DNA of 64,000 nt, from NCBI GenBank assembly GCA_963377175.1, contig CAUJNA010003817.1:134501-198500 (forward strand), given 5' to 3'. The position numbers and the translations under genes are program-made. Origin of the DNA: Effrenium voratum (lineage: Eukaryota; Sar; Dinophyceae; Suessiales; Symbiodiniaceae). How positions within the stretch are numbered: position 1 is the stretch's first letter; every line of letters starts with the position of its first letter. The notes beneath the pieces are model-generated. The model had not been told where the DNA came from and searched no databases. It was given only the letters and a program-made list of their open reading frames with translations. Positions 33,393-44,821 of this stretch are shown here, piece by piece.

Positions 33393-33603
33393 CCTCTTTC
33401 AAACGTTGAAAACTATAGCCCCCAGCCCAACAATGAAACAGGTAACCATTTACCCAAATGACCACCTCTAACAAAACGATATATAAGCTCCCCAAAAAGC
33501 CTCTTTTAAAAACGAATCAGGTAGTTAATAGGTTTGAGATGAATGTAAAAAGCATAACAGGTAACCATCAACAGGCTTCCCCTCAGCTAGCCCTTTTTCT
33601 ATT
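33393..33603 (-). repeat. right terminal inverted repeat
   Basis: Inverse of the left repeat with a few single-base differences and one-base indels (for example in the A-run near 33510). Its end reads TTTTTCTATTATTATTTTTT before poly-G. Confidence 0.9.
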
Positions 33604-33738
33604 ATTATTTTTTTGGGGGGGGTTGCGGGGTGAACGGACCAATGGATCCCATTTGCTTGCACCCAGCACGTCAGAGGCACAGGCCAGAACGGCAAAAGCC
33701 CTGTTCGGCTCTAGAGGCAACCGAAACCATAAGTCACT

Positions 33739-33856
33739 TGGCCAATCTGTCAAAAGCCCGTGCCCCTAGTGAACATCCCGATCCCCACTAAAATATACTA
33801 AAATGGGTGGTGCACCTATCCCGAAATGGGATACCATTGGTTTTGACCCACAGCCA
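33739..33856. mobile_element. introner-like element, copy F
   Basis: CTTGGCCAATCTGTCAAAAG at left, TGAACATCCCGATCCCCACT and ATGGGTGGTGCACCTATCCC in the core, GGTTTTGACCCACAGCCAG at right. Confidence 0.85.
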
Positions 33857-33960
33857 GTTCATCGAAGGAGTGAGGCGAATGGATGATTCAACCCTTCCAG
33901 CTCCTTGTCGTACATGCGGATGACCATGGAACTTGGCGTGGCGGAAAGGCGTCATGTGGG
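33857..33960 (-). CDS. possible terminal exon next to introner F
   Basis: Minus strand reads RLSATPSSMVIRMYDKELEG, then LNHPFASLLR and a TGA at about 33864. Protein-like; no family recognised. An upstream minus frame with SSPLEDPEESPQEARGLP (about 33955-34030) may be the preceding exon. Confidence 0.35.
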
Positions 33961-34039
33961 AAGTCCCCTGGCTTCCTGTGGACTTTCCTCTGGGTCCTCC
34001 AGTGGAGAGCTTAGAAGAAGTTGGTGCCCGATTTTTTTT

Positions 34040-34780
34040 GTGTAGTCTGTTTTAGTAGGGGAACGGCCACTGGGGGACCTTGTTGAACACCACCCAAAAA
34101 GGGGTGCCGAGCCCCCAAACAACTGCGCACCCGCATCAGTGCCAGGACTGCATTGAGCTCTCCGCATCAACCGCCGGCAAACCTGCCACAAGTGGAAAGC
34201 TCAATCCCAGGTCGCACTTCTGTTAAGCAAAACATGTTGCACCAGACATGAGACCAGCTCCCTATGCAAGTCAAAATCACCATTTTCACAGCAGAAAGCT
34301 GGCCTCAATATTGGGAAGCCTTCGCTGCTGAAGGTCGTTCCTCAGTTGTGCGGAGTGAGAGAATAGTCATTTCTTTCCAAGACGAATATGGCGGACAGCA
34401 TCACGGGCAAGAAGCTCACACGATACTGGGGCTATGCAACGAAACTCTTACTGCTTTGCTGGCTTCCTAGTGATTTCACCGCAAAGAAGCATCGATGTTG
34501 TATTTGTTGACTCGTGTGTTTTTTCCGCATTCCAATCCCCAAGAATGCTGGTTTGGGTTTGGACCGTTGCCCAAGCCTCTACATTTTAGGACATGATCTT
34601 TCTGACCTCATTTGCAGCCCCCAGGGCTGGTTGCATGTTCCTGCAAAAAAATCCTGGGCCACCTAGCGGAAGCGGGCTGCTCGAAGAAGGGGTGTTTAAA
34701 CATTTGAGGGGGTTCTCAAATTTTCGTGATCTTTGGTGCTTGGTGTCCTTTTTAGGTCTTCCCTCCAAAACTTGGTTGCG
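34040..34780. other. no supportable gene
   Basis: Open frames of 60-70 codons without motif on either strand. Confidence 0.4.
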
Positions 34781-34781
34781 T

Positions 34782-34862
34782 TGCTGTTGCCCCCTCTGCA
34801 AAAAGTGCTCAACTTTTTGTGGGTCTAGTGGAAAGCCCCTTCATTTCCCCAACCCAGCAGTC
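34782..34862 (+). repeat. dispersed repeat, copy 1 of 2
   Basis: GCTGTTGCCCCCTCTGCAAA and AGTGCTCAACTTTTTGTGGG, then GTGGAAAGCCCCTTCATTTC; the counterpart at 39009-39082 reads GTTGACCCCCCTGCAAAAAG, TTTAACTTTTTGGGGTTTGG and TGGAAACCCCTTGATTTCCC. It contains a short internal inverted repeat (AAAAGT/ACTTTT). Confidence 0.7.
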
Positions 34863-35199
34863 AAAAAACGGGACCTCGATGTTTTCGAGAGGCCTCACAG
34901 GGAACTCGGCGAGCGCGCCCAAGCGCCCTGGCCAGGCGGCTTCCATCTCCCACTCCTCCAGCGGCCTGGCGGGGGAATCTCCCGTGAAGGTTATGCGGGA
35001 ATCTTCCCACTAACTCACGAATTCTTGCAGGTCAACCAGCATCAACCTCTCCAAACATACAAGCACCACAAACACTCATGAATTCATGAATTCTTGGGGG
35101 AGGTGAGCTTTTGGAGTGAGGGAAATCCCGTCCCACAGCCCTGGCGAAGGAGGGCCGAGGCGAATTTTGCAGCAACAAACCGCTCTTGGCTAGCACTAG

Positions 35200-35345
35200 T
35201 AGCACTTGCCGGCCCATCCTTTTCTCTGCACACCCCGCCCTTGTCTGGCAGATGATCGACTTTTTGCGCTCGCAGCCATTGGCCCTCGCACGCCAGAGGC
35301 GAGTGGCGATGGGCACGGCGAGTGGCAAGCGTCTCCTGGCTGGGA
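35200..35345 (+). CDS. probable exon, plus strand
   Basis: Frame HPALVWQMIDFLRSQPLALA then RQRRVAMGTASGKRLLAGK, followed by AAG|GTCACA, a plausible donor. Amphipathic, helix-like. No family recognised. Confidence 0.45.
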
Positions 35346-35374
35346 AGGTCACATTGAACAGGCCCACGTAGTCT

Positions 35375-35600
35375 GTGTGTGTGTGTGTGCCTATGTGCAT
35401 GTAATATTGGGGTGTGGGTTTGTCCTGTGACTTGTGTTTTGCGTGTTTTGCTGTGTGCTGTGTGTGGCATTGTGTAGTGCGTAGTCTGTATAGTGGGTAG
35501 TAAATGGTCGGCAGTAGGTAGTGGGTAGTAGGTAGTGGGTGTGGGTGGTGTGTGCGTCTGTGTTTGCTTTGTGGGTGCTATTAATTGCAACAAATGCGTG
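35375..35600 (+). repeat. GT-rich and GTAGTGG repeat tract
   Basis: GTGTGTGTGTGTG followed by irregular GTAGTGGGTAGTAGGTAGTG units. Confidence 0.8.
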
Positions 35601-35699
35601 AAAAATAATGCGTGTGTTGTAGTGTAGTGCGTGTATGTACAGTTCCGGGTGTGGAGTTGCGTAGAGTGCACATGCTGAGTACTTGGACCAACCTACAAT

Positions 35700-37487
35700 A
35701 TCCAAATCTTCAGCCCGTTGATGAGTTTCTGTGGGTCCAGATCCGATTCGCTGCGCAAACATCCAGCGCAACCTCCATGAGTAGGCCCCGACTCCTTGTG
35801 GTTTTTGTGCAGCTCGGTACCCTCTTGGTGGTCCATTTGAAGGACCACAAAAGAAAACCGGAAAACCAAAGGACAGCCGATTTTGGCTTGAGACGAACTG
35901 TACCCCGACCCGGCCTCATCTTCGACCCAACAGATCCGAGAGTGTCGGGCCTTGAGGCTCCTTCACCTGGCATTACGGAGGCCCCTGCGTCCCATGTGTT
36001 CCAGCCATGACTCTCGTCACCGCCTCGTCACCCTCTTCTTGCAATCCCCCGGCCTTGGGAGATTCCTCCTCAATCACTTCAGGTTCTGGGCAGGCCTGCG
36101 TCAACGCGAAAGAAAGTAACAACCATCCAAAGTCACTGACAAACAAACACTTGTTTTCACCAAGGCGTGGAGTTGATTCGTGCTCGTCTCCAAATGGGCA
36201 TTGGTGGCTTGCCCTGGATCCATGTACAAACCTGCGGTTCCGACCCCGCCTGCTCGGGCGACGCCTCCACCTCTGCGGGTGTGCCTCTCTTCCTGCGGAA
36301 CTTGTTGGTTTCTTCAGCTCGGGTGTTTGGTTTTTCGCTCGACCGACCTGCGAAAGGGTATCCAAAGTGCGGCCCATGTCCTGTAGCACTCTGCCAGGCT
36401 CAGCCTGACACCAGAGGGCCCGGGGCTGGGGGCTGGGGGTCTCTTAGCCCCTTCCACGGGTTTTTGAATTTGTGGACCCAATTTTCGGCTATGGCCTGCC
36501 TCTTTTGACCAGGCGCGTTGTCGGCGAAAAGACCTGGCGCGGTGCGCAAGAAAACCCCGCGCCGGTTTTCCTCGGTGGCGCGCGCCTTCCAGCGTCGAGC
36601 CCACCAGGTCCTCGCCGATGACCAGGAAGATGTCCGAGGTTGGAATGAAGCCTCGGACTGCGGGGATATGTTTTGCAGGGCACCGTGTTCAGCCGGGTTT
36701 GAAGGGAAGCCAAAGGCCAAAGCACCATTTTGGGGGCTCCCTAGTCTGACATATTAGACACTCTCGCCATGGCAGCATCCTCTTCTTGGGGCCGCCATGC
36801 TGTCTGCAAATCCAGGTACAAAACGGGCGACCCCCAAGAGATGCGTCCAAGCGATGATTGTTTGAGCGCCACAATCTACCGCGGCTTGCTTTTTCTCCCA
36901 CTCTGGCCGATCTTCTAGCGGCCCGCTTCGGCCGCCAAAAGCTTCCAATTTAAACCCGCCAGCATCAGCAAGTGATCCTGCCAAGCTTTCTCGCAGACGA
37001 ACAGCCACAAAGCAGAACAGCAGAACAGGCATTGGGACTACCAAAAGAAGAAACGGCAGAGAGCGATCCCTTGTTGCCGTAGGACGTTCCAAACCAAACA
37101 TCAGCCCGAAGCTTCACCTAGCCCCAGCTTCTGGATTGCAAGCGGATGCTGCGCAGTAGAAACCACAACAGAACACGGAGACAATCGACACATTGCATTC
37201 GGCCCGCTCCTCTCCACCTCCCATCCTACGCACTCGCCGGGCTCCACGAAAGCCAACTGGCCGCGACAAGCGGACTTTCTGCAAGGGCAGAAATCAACAT
37301 ATGCATGTGCGGTGTGTCTTATAAATAAAGGGCCGCCCAAAATGAGGGGGTTTCCCTTTGGCGTCTCCTTTACATTCTCAAAGGAGCACTCCCATCTAAG
37401 CGAGTGTTCAATGGGCCTCCCACTGGTAGCCTGTGGCCGCTTAGTAGGTCTGGGGCTCTGCCAAGGGATCATTTGCGCTGGCAACAA
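35700..37487 (-). CDS. minus-strand exon series, unidentified membrane protein gene
   Basis: Candidate exons in minus order: CRGQLAFVEPGECVGWEVER ... VVVSTAQHPLAIQKLG (about 37275-37110); RSLPFLLLVVPMPVLLFCFV, a membrane segment, then LEDRPEWEKKQAAVDCGAQT and WTHLLGVARFVPGFADSM (about 37060-36760); SDIFLVIGEDLVGSTLEGA (about 36640-36590) or the overlapping frame GLFADNAPGQKRQAIAENW; MGRTLDTLSQVGRAKNQTPE (about 36380-36270); an acidic exon CPEPEVIEEESPKAGGLQEE (about 36100-36000); LLMEVALDVCAANRIWTHRN (about 35790-35710). Order and strand agree, so one gene is plausible. Confidence 0.45.
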
Positions 37488-37602
37488 GCAGACCAGTGAA
37501 GTGGAAACATCATGTCTGATTTATGGCAAAACTGGTACAAGCTTCAAGCCTCACCGCGACATGCAAGAACTTCCACCGCACCAGCACCAGGCCGCATTGA
37601 TG

Positions 37603-37651
37603 AAGAAACAAACAAACAAACAAACAAACAAACAAACAAACAAACAAACAA

Positions 37652-37690
<39 letters not shown>

Positions 37691-37800
37691 AACAAACAGA
37701 CACACAGACAGACAGCAAACCAAACCAAACCAAACCAACAAAAACCAAACCAAACCAAACCAAACCAACAAAAACAAACAAACAAACAAACAAAGAAAGC
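37603..37800 (+). repeat. compound AAAC / CAGA / CCAAA microsatellite
   Basis: AAAC units, then CAGA units, then AACCA units and AAAC again; long open frames here on both strands are artefacts of periodicity. Confidence 0.95.
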
Positions 37801-37979
37801 CAGCAAACGAAGGACATTCTGCGGGGGCGCCTTCTCCGCGCGCATTCCAATGCAGCGGCCACCGGAATCTTGCAGCGTGTTGGTCCCCGCGCTCGTGCTC
37901 GATACTCTCCATTGCCTTGGGCTGGAGGGAGAATCTGTCTCTAAGATGGTTTCGTCCAGCCCCAAACCACTACTCCCCA

Positions 37980-39770
37980 GGAGTCATGCGGGATATATGT
38001 TCGGGGGGAGGGGGGCCTTCCCTTGGGGTGGGGGGGGCGGGAGGGGGGGTGGAACATGTATAGCATCTGTCGCTTAAAAAGTGGCTGGTGGATGTACATC
38101 ATGACCTCTGGGGCGAGTGGTTTGGGGTCGAAACCATCTTAGAATCTGCAATACCGATGTCTATGACAGACTCAAGGGGCATCACGTGCAATCACCAAGG
38201 GAGGCATCGGAAAGTGCGTTGCCACCAAATCCCTGCAGAGCCCATTGCAACCTGCAAGATTGTTGTGCCTATCCGCCCACCCCCTGCTCGACAAGGTATA
38301 GTGGCTTACTTTCACATCCAGAAGCGTGGCAACGTCAACTCGAGTGTGCTGCATCCAACATGGGCATCATAACACCGGGTTCTACTATGGTGTTTTAAAG
38401 GCTTGCATAAGCCCTCACTAGCATCCCTTGTAAACCAGGCGGTAGAAGGGCAGTGTTGTGTCACTCAGATGCATTAATCAGGATGGCGGACTGATATGCA
38501 GGTGACTCCTCCAAAAACGAGATATTCCAGCAAAATTTGGACACCGCTCTATTCATCAACAAGGGTTTTATGGGTCAACATTGCTCTCCTGCGGATGAAG
38601 GGAATCCCTTGAGCTAGGACAAGCAGTTTGCCATTCATGTGAGTGCAGCCTTCCTCTCACTAACATAGCACCAGTAGTGGGGCGGGGCCCGGGGGGGGGG
38701 GGAACTAGAAGGCAAAACTTGCTTGGAAGGGACCCATATACCCGTCAGATGCAATGCAATGTTTTTAAGGGAGTGAGGGATTCTGGATATCAATATCGAT
38801 TTAACTAGCACGATCCAACCGCCGAAAAGCCATACCCCATCTTTATTGCCAGAATTAGCATGGTCTGCCCAAAGAAACTGGGCATTCAAAAAAATAAGGC
38901 TGGTTCCTACAAAACGAACACGGGCGTTGACTGTCTCAGCAGGGGCACGTGCTGGGCAGCTCCTTATCCGGATCATAGGCCAGGTGGCCTGGCCCAGAGA
39001 GGCTGCAGTGGTTGCTGTTGACCCCCCTGCAAAAAGTTTAACTTTTTGGGGTTTGGTGGAAACCCCTTGATTTCCCAAAAAGTTGAAGTCTAAAGATCCA
39101 ACCCAATAGCAGTCAAGGAAATTTGGTCGGGTGTGGTTACTTTCCCTGTGGTCGTCTACATTCCCAAAGAAATTCATGACTGGTCCTGCCAAGCCCAAGA
39201 ACATGGGTCTTTCTTGTTACGTGTTGATCATGGCTCAAATGAGCTCCGACAAAATCGCGAGTGTTACCACAACAGGCCATGGCAAGAAATGGAACCGACT
39301 CCCTGGCTTTGGTGGGAATGGGGGCGGGGGGGAGGGTCATCCAAGACTATTATCAGCAGGGCCAGGCCTACTCTATATTTAAGTATGGTTGATGTGCAGG
39401 CAACCTCCATTCCGCTTCTCCTTAAAGGGGACCAGGGGTCTCTTTGAACAAATGTTGCCCAACTCTGCGCATCACTCTCAAAGCGGCACAGGCATGCAAG
39501 TCCAGCCTTTGGAGAACGTGCTGAAGCAAACATCCCGCTGGCCCTGAGCGTCTTGCGAGCCATACCTGAAGCTGCCAGGATCCAGTCCAACACTTGCACA
39601 AGCACAAAAGCAAGTTGTTTGCATTGTTGACCTCGGATGTATGAGCTTGTGGAATTGACAGGGGCTGTTTCCACCCAAACGCAGATTCCCATTGATGTGG
39701 GACATCCCCTCTCCATAAACATCTGCTGGGTGACTCGGCTAGGGAAAGCGGCAAAGGTCTCCAACACCAC
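37980..39770. other. no supportable gene
   Basis: Includes G-runs at 38005-38055 and 38690-38702, and the second copy of the 80-bp dispersed repeat (39009-39082). No frame is convincing. Confidence 0.45.
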
Positions 39771-41028
39771 CCCTACGAAAGGCTTTTTATCTTGGGAGCG
39801 TCGAGACCTCCGACGTTGTCTCCGACCGGCACGAGCAAAAACACGGCGGAGCAGCCAAGCGTCGCCGCGGGATACTTGTTGGCATCGCACACGGCAAACT
39901 TGTCGTCCTTCGCAAAGAAGGCGAACTTCACGCAGTCGGTGAGCTGCGTGGTGGTCTCTAGCTTCCTCAGGCTTGAAGGAAACCCTACATTTGGCTGAAC
40001 CATACAGCTCCAACCGGTCCAGAAAGGACCCGGCTATACCCTGCCCTTGATTCTAGTCCTAGTCCAGCCAAGCGTCAGGCTGTAGTCCTGTCGTTTGAAG
40101 CAGGTGGAATCGGCTTTGAGGTACGCGCAAAAGGACGGCGGCTTCTCCCTGGGCTTCGAGGAAGCACAAAGTGCGAGGTTTGGGGGTTGTCTCTTTTTGC
40201 GGACGCATGAAATGGGCTTACGTTTTTTGGCTTCCCTTACCCTAACCAAGATCCTTTGCGTGCGCGGGCCTTTGAGCGGCGCCTAGATCGCTGCATGGGA
40301 TTCCTTCAGCCTTCCGAACAGTCATCCCTCTGTTGTCAGATGGCTCGCGAACCACGGTCAGAATATACGGTTTCCGGCTGGTCTTTGTGGGAAATTCAGA
40401 GCTCATTCACCCTATGGGCGACCCGAAATGAGGTATTTCCTGTCCTTCTTGAAGGCGTGCAACCATACGCCAAGCTGCTGCTGCTGCTGCACAGGCAACT
40501 CGGCCCGAACCAACCGTCCACGCGAATCTGTCTCCACTGCAGCCTTCACACCTGAACGCGGCTTCCAGAGAAATTCTGCCCTTGCGATTGCGATTGCAAC
40601 TTGCACAATGGGTCCAGAAAGGTCCGAGAAACACAATGACCAGGTGGCTAGAAATAGTCTGGACAGTGGTTCCCCCTGCCTCCCCACCCCCTGTTTGTCT
40701 GACCCAATGCTGAGCCAAGGGCTATAAGCTGCTGCCACGTCGACCAGGAGAAGCCATAGCAGGCCTGTCAGAAAGACAATCGGCTGCAGTGCTTTTAAGG
40801 TGTTGTCACACAATCCCAAAAGCGTACCCTCAAAAGGTGCACCCATGTAGCTTTCATTTCATCCAACAACACGATTTCTCCCTGAAAGTTCATGTTTGGC
40901 TTGGGGCTGCAAGTTAACTGTTCAAAGGTTACTACATGCATCCCAAGTGGCATCTCATGGTGAGGCCTGACATAGAAACCTGCAGCATGTTGACTGCATC
41001 GCTTGGGCCGAAAACGCCACCGCCGCAT
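39264..41028 (-). CDS. minus-strand exon-like frames, unidentified
   Basis: Candidates: YVRPHHEMPLGMHVVTFEQL ... LDEMKATWVHLLRV (about 40980-40800); a hydrophobic start IVFLTGLLWLLLVDVAAAYS (about 40785-40720); AIAIARAEFLWKPRSGVKAA ... LGVWLHAFKKDRKYLISG (about 40600-40430); SLRKLETTTQLTDCVKFAFF ... CDANKYPAATLGCSAVFLL (about 39985-39800). The last looks like a folded domain. Junctions are not resolved. Confidence 0.4.
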
Positions 41029-41337
41029 GCATACGCTCCAGAAGCACGAGGCTAGAGCTTACAGTCTCAGAAAGCCGAAGTACCATGTCCGCCGCCTACT
41101 TTGCTGCTGTGCTGTTGCGATGTGGCCCCTCTTCTTTCGGTGTCACCAGTCCGCGGGTGCCACGGCATGAAGTTCTTTCCGACTCGGAAAGCCGAAAAGT
41201 CCGCACTAAGCCCAGCGCACCACTCAGCGCGGTTCCTCAGTGGCCGAGGTTCGCGTGCCTGCGACATGGCTGCTGCGCATGGAAAATGCGCTCAGCTTGG
41301 CTCATGGTGATGGGGAAAAAAAAGCATGCAGCCCCCC

Positions 41338-41372
41338 CCCCCCCCCCCAAAACCCCCACCACCCATGTTTCC
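41338..41372 (+). repeat. C-rich homopolymer tract
   Basis: Long poly-C run broken only by A, then CCCCCACCACCC. Other C/G runs lie near 42345 and 42560. Confidence 0.8.
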
Positions 41373-41508
41373 CTCCTCACCAATTTGGGAAAATGTATCA
41401 GGCTCCAGCCTTCCATTTCTTGCCCCAAGGCGATCTGAAATTGCTGTTGGCTTGGTTGGAACGGGAATGAGATGCAATGATGGTTAGTTCTCAATAACAT
41501 TTCATCCA

Positions 41509-41608
41509 ATCTACCCTCCTGTCCGTTGGCATGGAACCTGACTGAGGGGTCCTGGAAGATGATAATATTTTACAAAGGGACCCCGTGTTAATGGACAGGA
41601 GGGTAGAT
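41509..41608. mobile_element. 100-bp element with perfect 16-bp inverted ends
   Basis: ATCTACCCTCCTGTCC at 41509-41524 is the exact inverse of GGACAGGAGGGTAGAT at 41593-41608. A second internal pair, GGGGTCC/GGACCCC, lies inward. It may be a small MITE or a hairpin. Confidence 0.7.
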
Positions 41609-41749
41609 TCTATCGCTGACGTCAGAAAACAACCCTCGTGGATTTGTCCCAGCCTCACGGCCGAAGGTGGCTGGCGACTGGTGATCCGCGCGAAAGAGTC
41701 CTGAGCTTCGCTGATTGGCTCCATGACGTATAACAACTGCTCCATGATC

Positions 41750-42570
41750 CATGGTCGAACCTCCGTATATCCCTCATGGTCATGATTTCATCAATAGGAA
41801 CTCGTCATGCGTGTCATTTCCCACTATGGGGTTGATGACCATCCTAGACACCCGCAAGTAAGACAGTGTTTCGAGCAAAGAACAAATCGGTCCACCAAGA
41901 AGGTCAGTTTCCCTACCCCGAACGGGTATCGAGCCTCGACCCAGAGATGAAGCACGAGGGCAAGTGCTGACAATCTGTTTGGGGCGACTTGTTTCAAGTG
42001 CACCCTTTTCCTCCGGTGTATTTAGGGGGAAACACCCCGTTTCGAAGGTTCCCCTGTGTATTTGCAGCTTACATTGCAGGCACGTTCTGCTCTGCGTTCA
42101 GAGTGAGAGGGCCCGCACACAAACATCAGAGAACAGCTCATGCGCAAACAAGAGGGCAGAAGCTGTTCCTATTCCCTGAGGCTGTACCCCAAATACAAGC
42201 CCGCCAAGCTGCCACACCCTGAACCTGCAAGCACGCCGAACAGAAAAGCACTCGAAATGTCCACGTTGGGCACTTGAAGCATCTCTTGACCCTTAGGTCT
42301 TCGAGCCCCCCAGCATCACACTCATTTTCCTAACTCACCAAGCCCCCACCCCCCCACACCCCCTCCCCCTCCCCTCCGCAGGAAGGAGGATCGGCCAACA
42401 TTAATTCAAGCGTCCAAGGGCTCGCTTGGGTCCGGATCCCGCCACTTCCTTCTCTGCCACGGCCACGATGTCCTTCGCGGCTCTGGTGGCAGTGGCCGTT
42501 AGTCATAGTTGGCAGCAGTTGTTTTGTATTTTGAAGCTCCAGGGTTCCCGCTGTGGGCTTTGGGGGGGGG
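41750..42570. other. no supportable gene
   Basis: Open frames at 41964-42222 lack motifs; a CCACCCCCCCACACCCCC tract is at 42345-42375. Confidence 0.4.
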
Positions 42571-42579
42571 GAGTATAGT

Positions 42580-43490
42580 TCAAACCATTGAGTGTGTTGA
42601 GTGGTGCAACACCGATATCCCTCCTTCCAGATCACGTGGGCCAGCTTGCACACCTGCCGGCTTCGAGGTGGTCCCTGGATTGCTGGTAGATGGCTTTCTC
42701 AATAGAAACCTTCCTTTTGCCACTGCAACCGTTATGAGTGCTTTACCAAAAGGACCTGCGAAAATTGGAGTCCGGACCATCCCCCGGCTTGCAAACTTGG
42801 CCCGCCCCTCCTTCTCGACCAACAATAGACTACCACTTACTTTGTCAGTTGCTCATGTGTGCCCCTTTCAAAGCTCGTCCGTGGATTACGCTCAGGGTGC
42901 CCTTTAAGAACCCTTGCAATGGCTATTTGGGGGTCTCAAAATAGGGGACCCTTTTTTGGATGGATTTAAAGGGAAACCACCAGGAAACCACACACCTGCA
43001 AAGTCGAGAAACACTCATTTAACTTCTGGACGCTAGGACTCACGGCTATGGACTCCACAAAAGGGGTCTCTTGACCAAAGCACAAGGAAGCTCTCGCCTC
43101 TGGGTCGCCTGGTGGCGCAGCTGTGTCCTGCGCACGCCGGGGAAAAAACACTTTGGACCTTGGAAACCAGAACATGTTCTCCATCCCTGTTTCCCTTCAA
43201 GCCTTAGGAGCAATCCAAAATTCCCTTAGCATAGCGCCCAATGAACCCTGGCCCGCCGTCGTCTGTTTTAAAAATCGAAATCAATTGCAGCAACAGGAGT
43301 CCATGCACGCGGCGTGCTCTACCTCGCTTCGTGGCAGCAACACATTTAGCTTGTACTATTGCTACAGTGTCAGAAGCGAGCCGTGCTACGAGGACAAACT
43401 CCACCACTGCACGATCAAAATACCAAGCAAGCCAACACCGGAACGGCCGTGCACCCTGCGCCTCGCCCGCCGGCAGGATGGCGGCCATGG
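42580..43490 (-). CDS. minus-strand exon series, unidentified
   Basis: Three protein-like stretches: FDRAVVEFVLVARLASDTVA ... VHGLLLLQLISIFKTDDG (about 43430-43215), AQDTAAPPGDPEARASLCFG ... VSPSVQKLNECF (about 43140-43000) and LVEKEGRAKFASRGMVRTPI ... FGKALITVAVAKGRFLLR (about 42825-42660). Same strand and sensible spacing. No family recognised. Confidence 0.42.
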
Positions 43491-43833
43491 CCTTCCTCCA
43501 CTTCCGAGCCCACCTGAAGCGCCGAAGCGCAGTGTCTCTTCACGAGAGTAGAGTCGAGTCAAAATCGAAACAGGAAAAATTGTAAAATGTTCTGCCCATG
43601 GTAAAATGGCAACATGGCAAAATGGCAAAACAGAACAAGACGATTCCTGGTGTAAAATGGTCAAACCTGGGAATTAGTAACATGGTTGTAATCCCAGAAC
43701 CATGCTTCAAGAATTGAAAAGGCGAAGGCACCAAAAAACATGCTTGGGGTTGTCCCTTACCCTCCAACTACACATGAGGCAAAGCCCTTCAAGCCTTCTG
43801 GACTCTAGCTCCCTCCTCCATTTCCCCTTTTGA

Positions 43834-43897
43834 GAGCTCCAGTGGGGAAAAAAAATAACCTATGTGAGCTGTGCTCCCAAAAACCATCGACATGAAT
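43834..43897 (+). repeat. dispersed repeat (also at 50999-51058)
   Basis: Both copies share AGTGGGGAAAAAA and CCTATGTGAGCTGTGCTC, then a CATCGACRTGA word. The 51-kb copy directly abuts introner H. Confidence 0.75.
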
Positions 43898-44228
43898 GGC
43901 TGCAGACTCTCACAGATTAATTGTCTATTGCTACAAACAAGGGAACCCAACTCAACAATACTTCATTACTTGCTGGGGGGAGGGTGTACTAATCAGGGAT
44001 AAACAGTGATTGCAAAGTATGTGTGTATGTGTGTGCTGCGCTACTCACACTGTCGATACTGGCCAACATGCGCAGTCCAAAGGGTTCTACTGCCACATTA
44101 CCCGCATGCAAGGCCAAGCCGTGACCTGTCGTAATTCGACCCAATGGCTGGTTTATGTGAAGCATGTCTCAAAAGAACGGGGGGCCCAAAAATCGATGGC
44201 TTTCTTTGCAGACTCAGCGGAATTGCTC

Positions 44229-44368
44229 ATATGGCCATGGGTCAAAATCCAAATCGTACCCCCAGTGAACGTCAAAAAAAAAACACTAAAATAGGTCCTA
44301 ACATGGGTGGTGAATTCACCTACCAACCAAAATGGGATCCTAAAACGGCTTTGACAACCACCGCCACA
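44229..44368. mobile_element. introner-like element, copy G
   Basis: ATGGCCATGGGTCAAAATCC, AATCGTACCCCCAGTGAACG, a poly-A stretch, then ATGGGTGGTGAATTCACCTA and ACGGCTTTGACAACCACCGC. Its right end, CCACACAG|G, could itself serve as a splice acceptor for the plus-strand frame that follows. Confidence 0.85.
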
Positions 44369-44475
44369 CAGGCGCCGCTCAGCTCTACCAGCGCCTGCTG
44401 CGCAAGGCCCGCTCGGGGCTGCGGCTGCGATCGCAGCCTGGCCCAGGCTTGCTCCGATGCTTCAAAAAGCCCCAG
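44369..44475. CDS. exon-like frame abutting introner G, strand undecided
   Basis: Plus strand: AAQLYQRLLRKARSGLRLRS then PGPGLLRCFKKPQ and a stop at 44474-44476. Minus strand: GLFEASEQAWARLRSQPQPR then AGLAQQALVELSGA. Both are protein-like; the plus reading has an AG|G acceptor at the element edge, the minus reading agrees with the neighbouring minus exon. Confidence 0.4.
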
Positions 44476-44649
44476 TGAAGGATACAAAACGGTTCGCAGC
44501 TTCGCTTCACCAGGGACCTGCAGCTTCTATGTGGTTTATGAAAAGTTCACATGGGATGACTATTGGGGAAAGCCGCTAAGATGATATTTCCCGCATGGGG
44601 ATAAGTACCTTTTGGTCATTTGGAGGCCGAAGAGAATACGCGTCGACCC

Positions 44650-44810
44650 CCTACATGCCTTCTTTTGTGGAGTGCTGGGGCGGATTTGCGCTTGAGCGGC
44701 TCGCCTCCCATGCCAGGAGGGTCTGGCTCCAGCCAGCAGCGCTGGTAGAACTGCTCGCGCAACTCCTCCGAGGGAGGTGAGAGCAGAAGCCACACCTGAG
44801 TCATAATCAA
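44650..44810 (-). CDS. probable exon, minus strand
   Basis: Reads LLLSPPSEELREQFYQRCWL, then EPDPPGMGGEPLKRKSAPAL. Well-formed hydrophilic sequence; no family recognised. Confidence 0.45.
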
Positions 44811-44821
44811 AACCCAGAACC

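Larger units (their letters stand above)
32034..33603. mobile_element. AT-rich insertion with long terminal inverted repeats
   Basis: About 1.57 kb, visibly AT-rich against GC-balanced surroundings, bounded by inverted repeats of about 200 bp and by poly-G on both sides. It holds one ORF of 176 codons. Such an arrangement suits a non-autonomous DNA transposon, or a deletion derivative of a larger TIR element such as a Polinton or polinton-like virus; the class is inference. Confidence 0.85.

Noticed and set aside
37312..38063. 210- and 183-codon ORFs with NKQT repeats
   Set aside because: Generated by AAAC/CAGA microsatellites.
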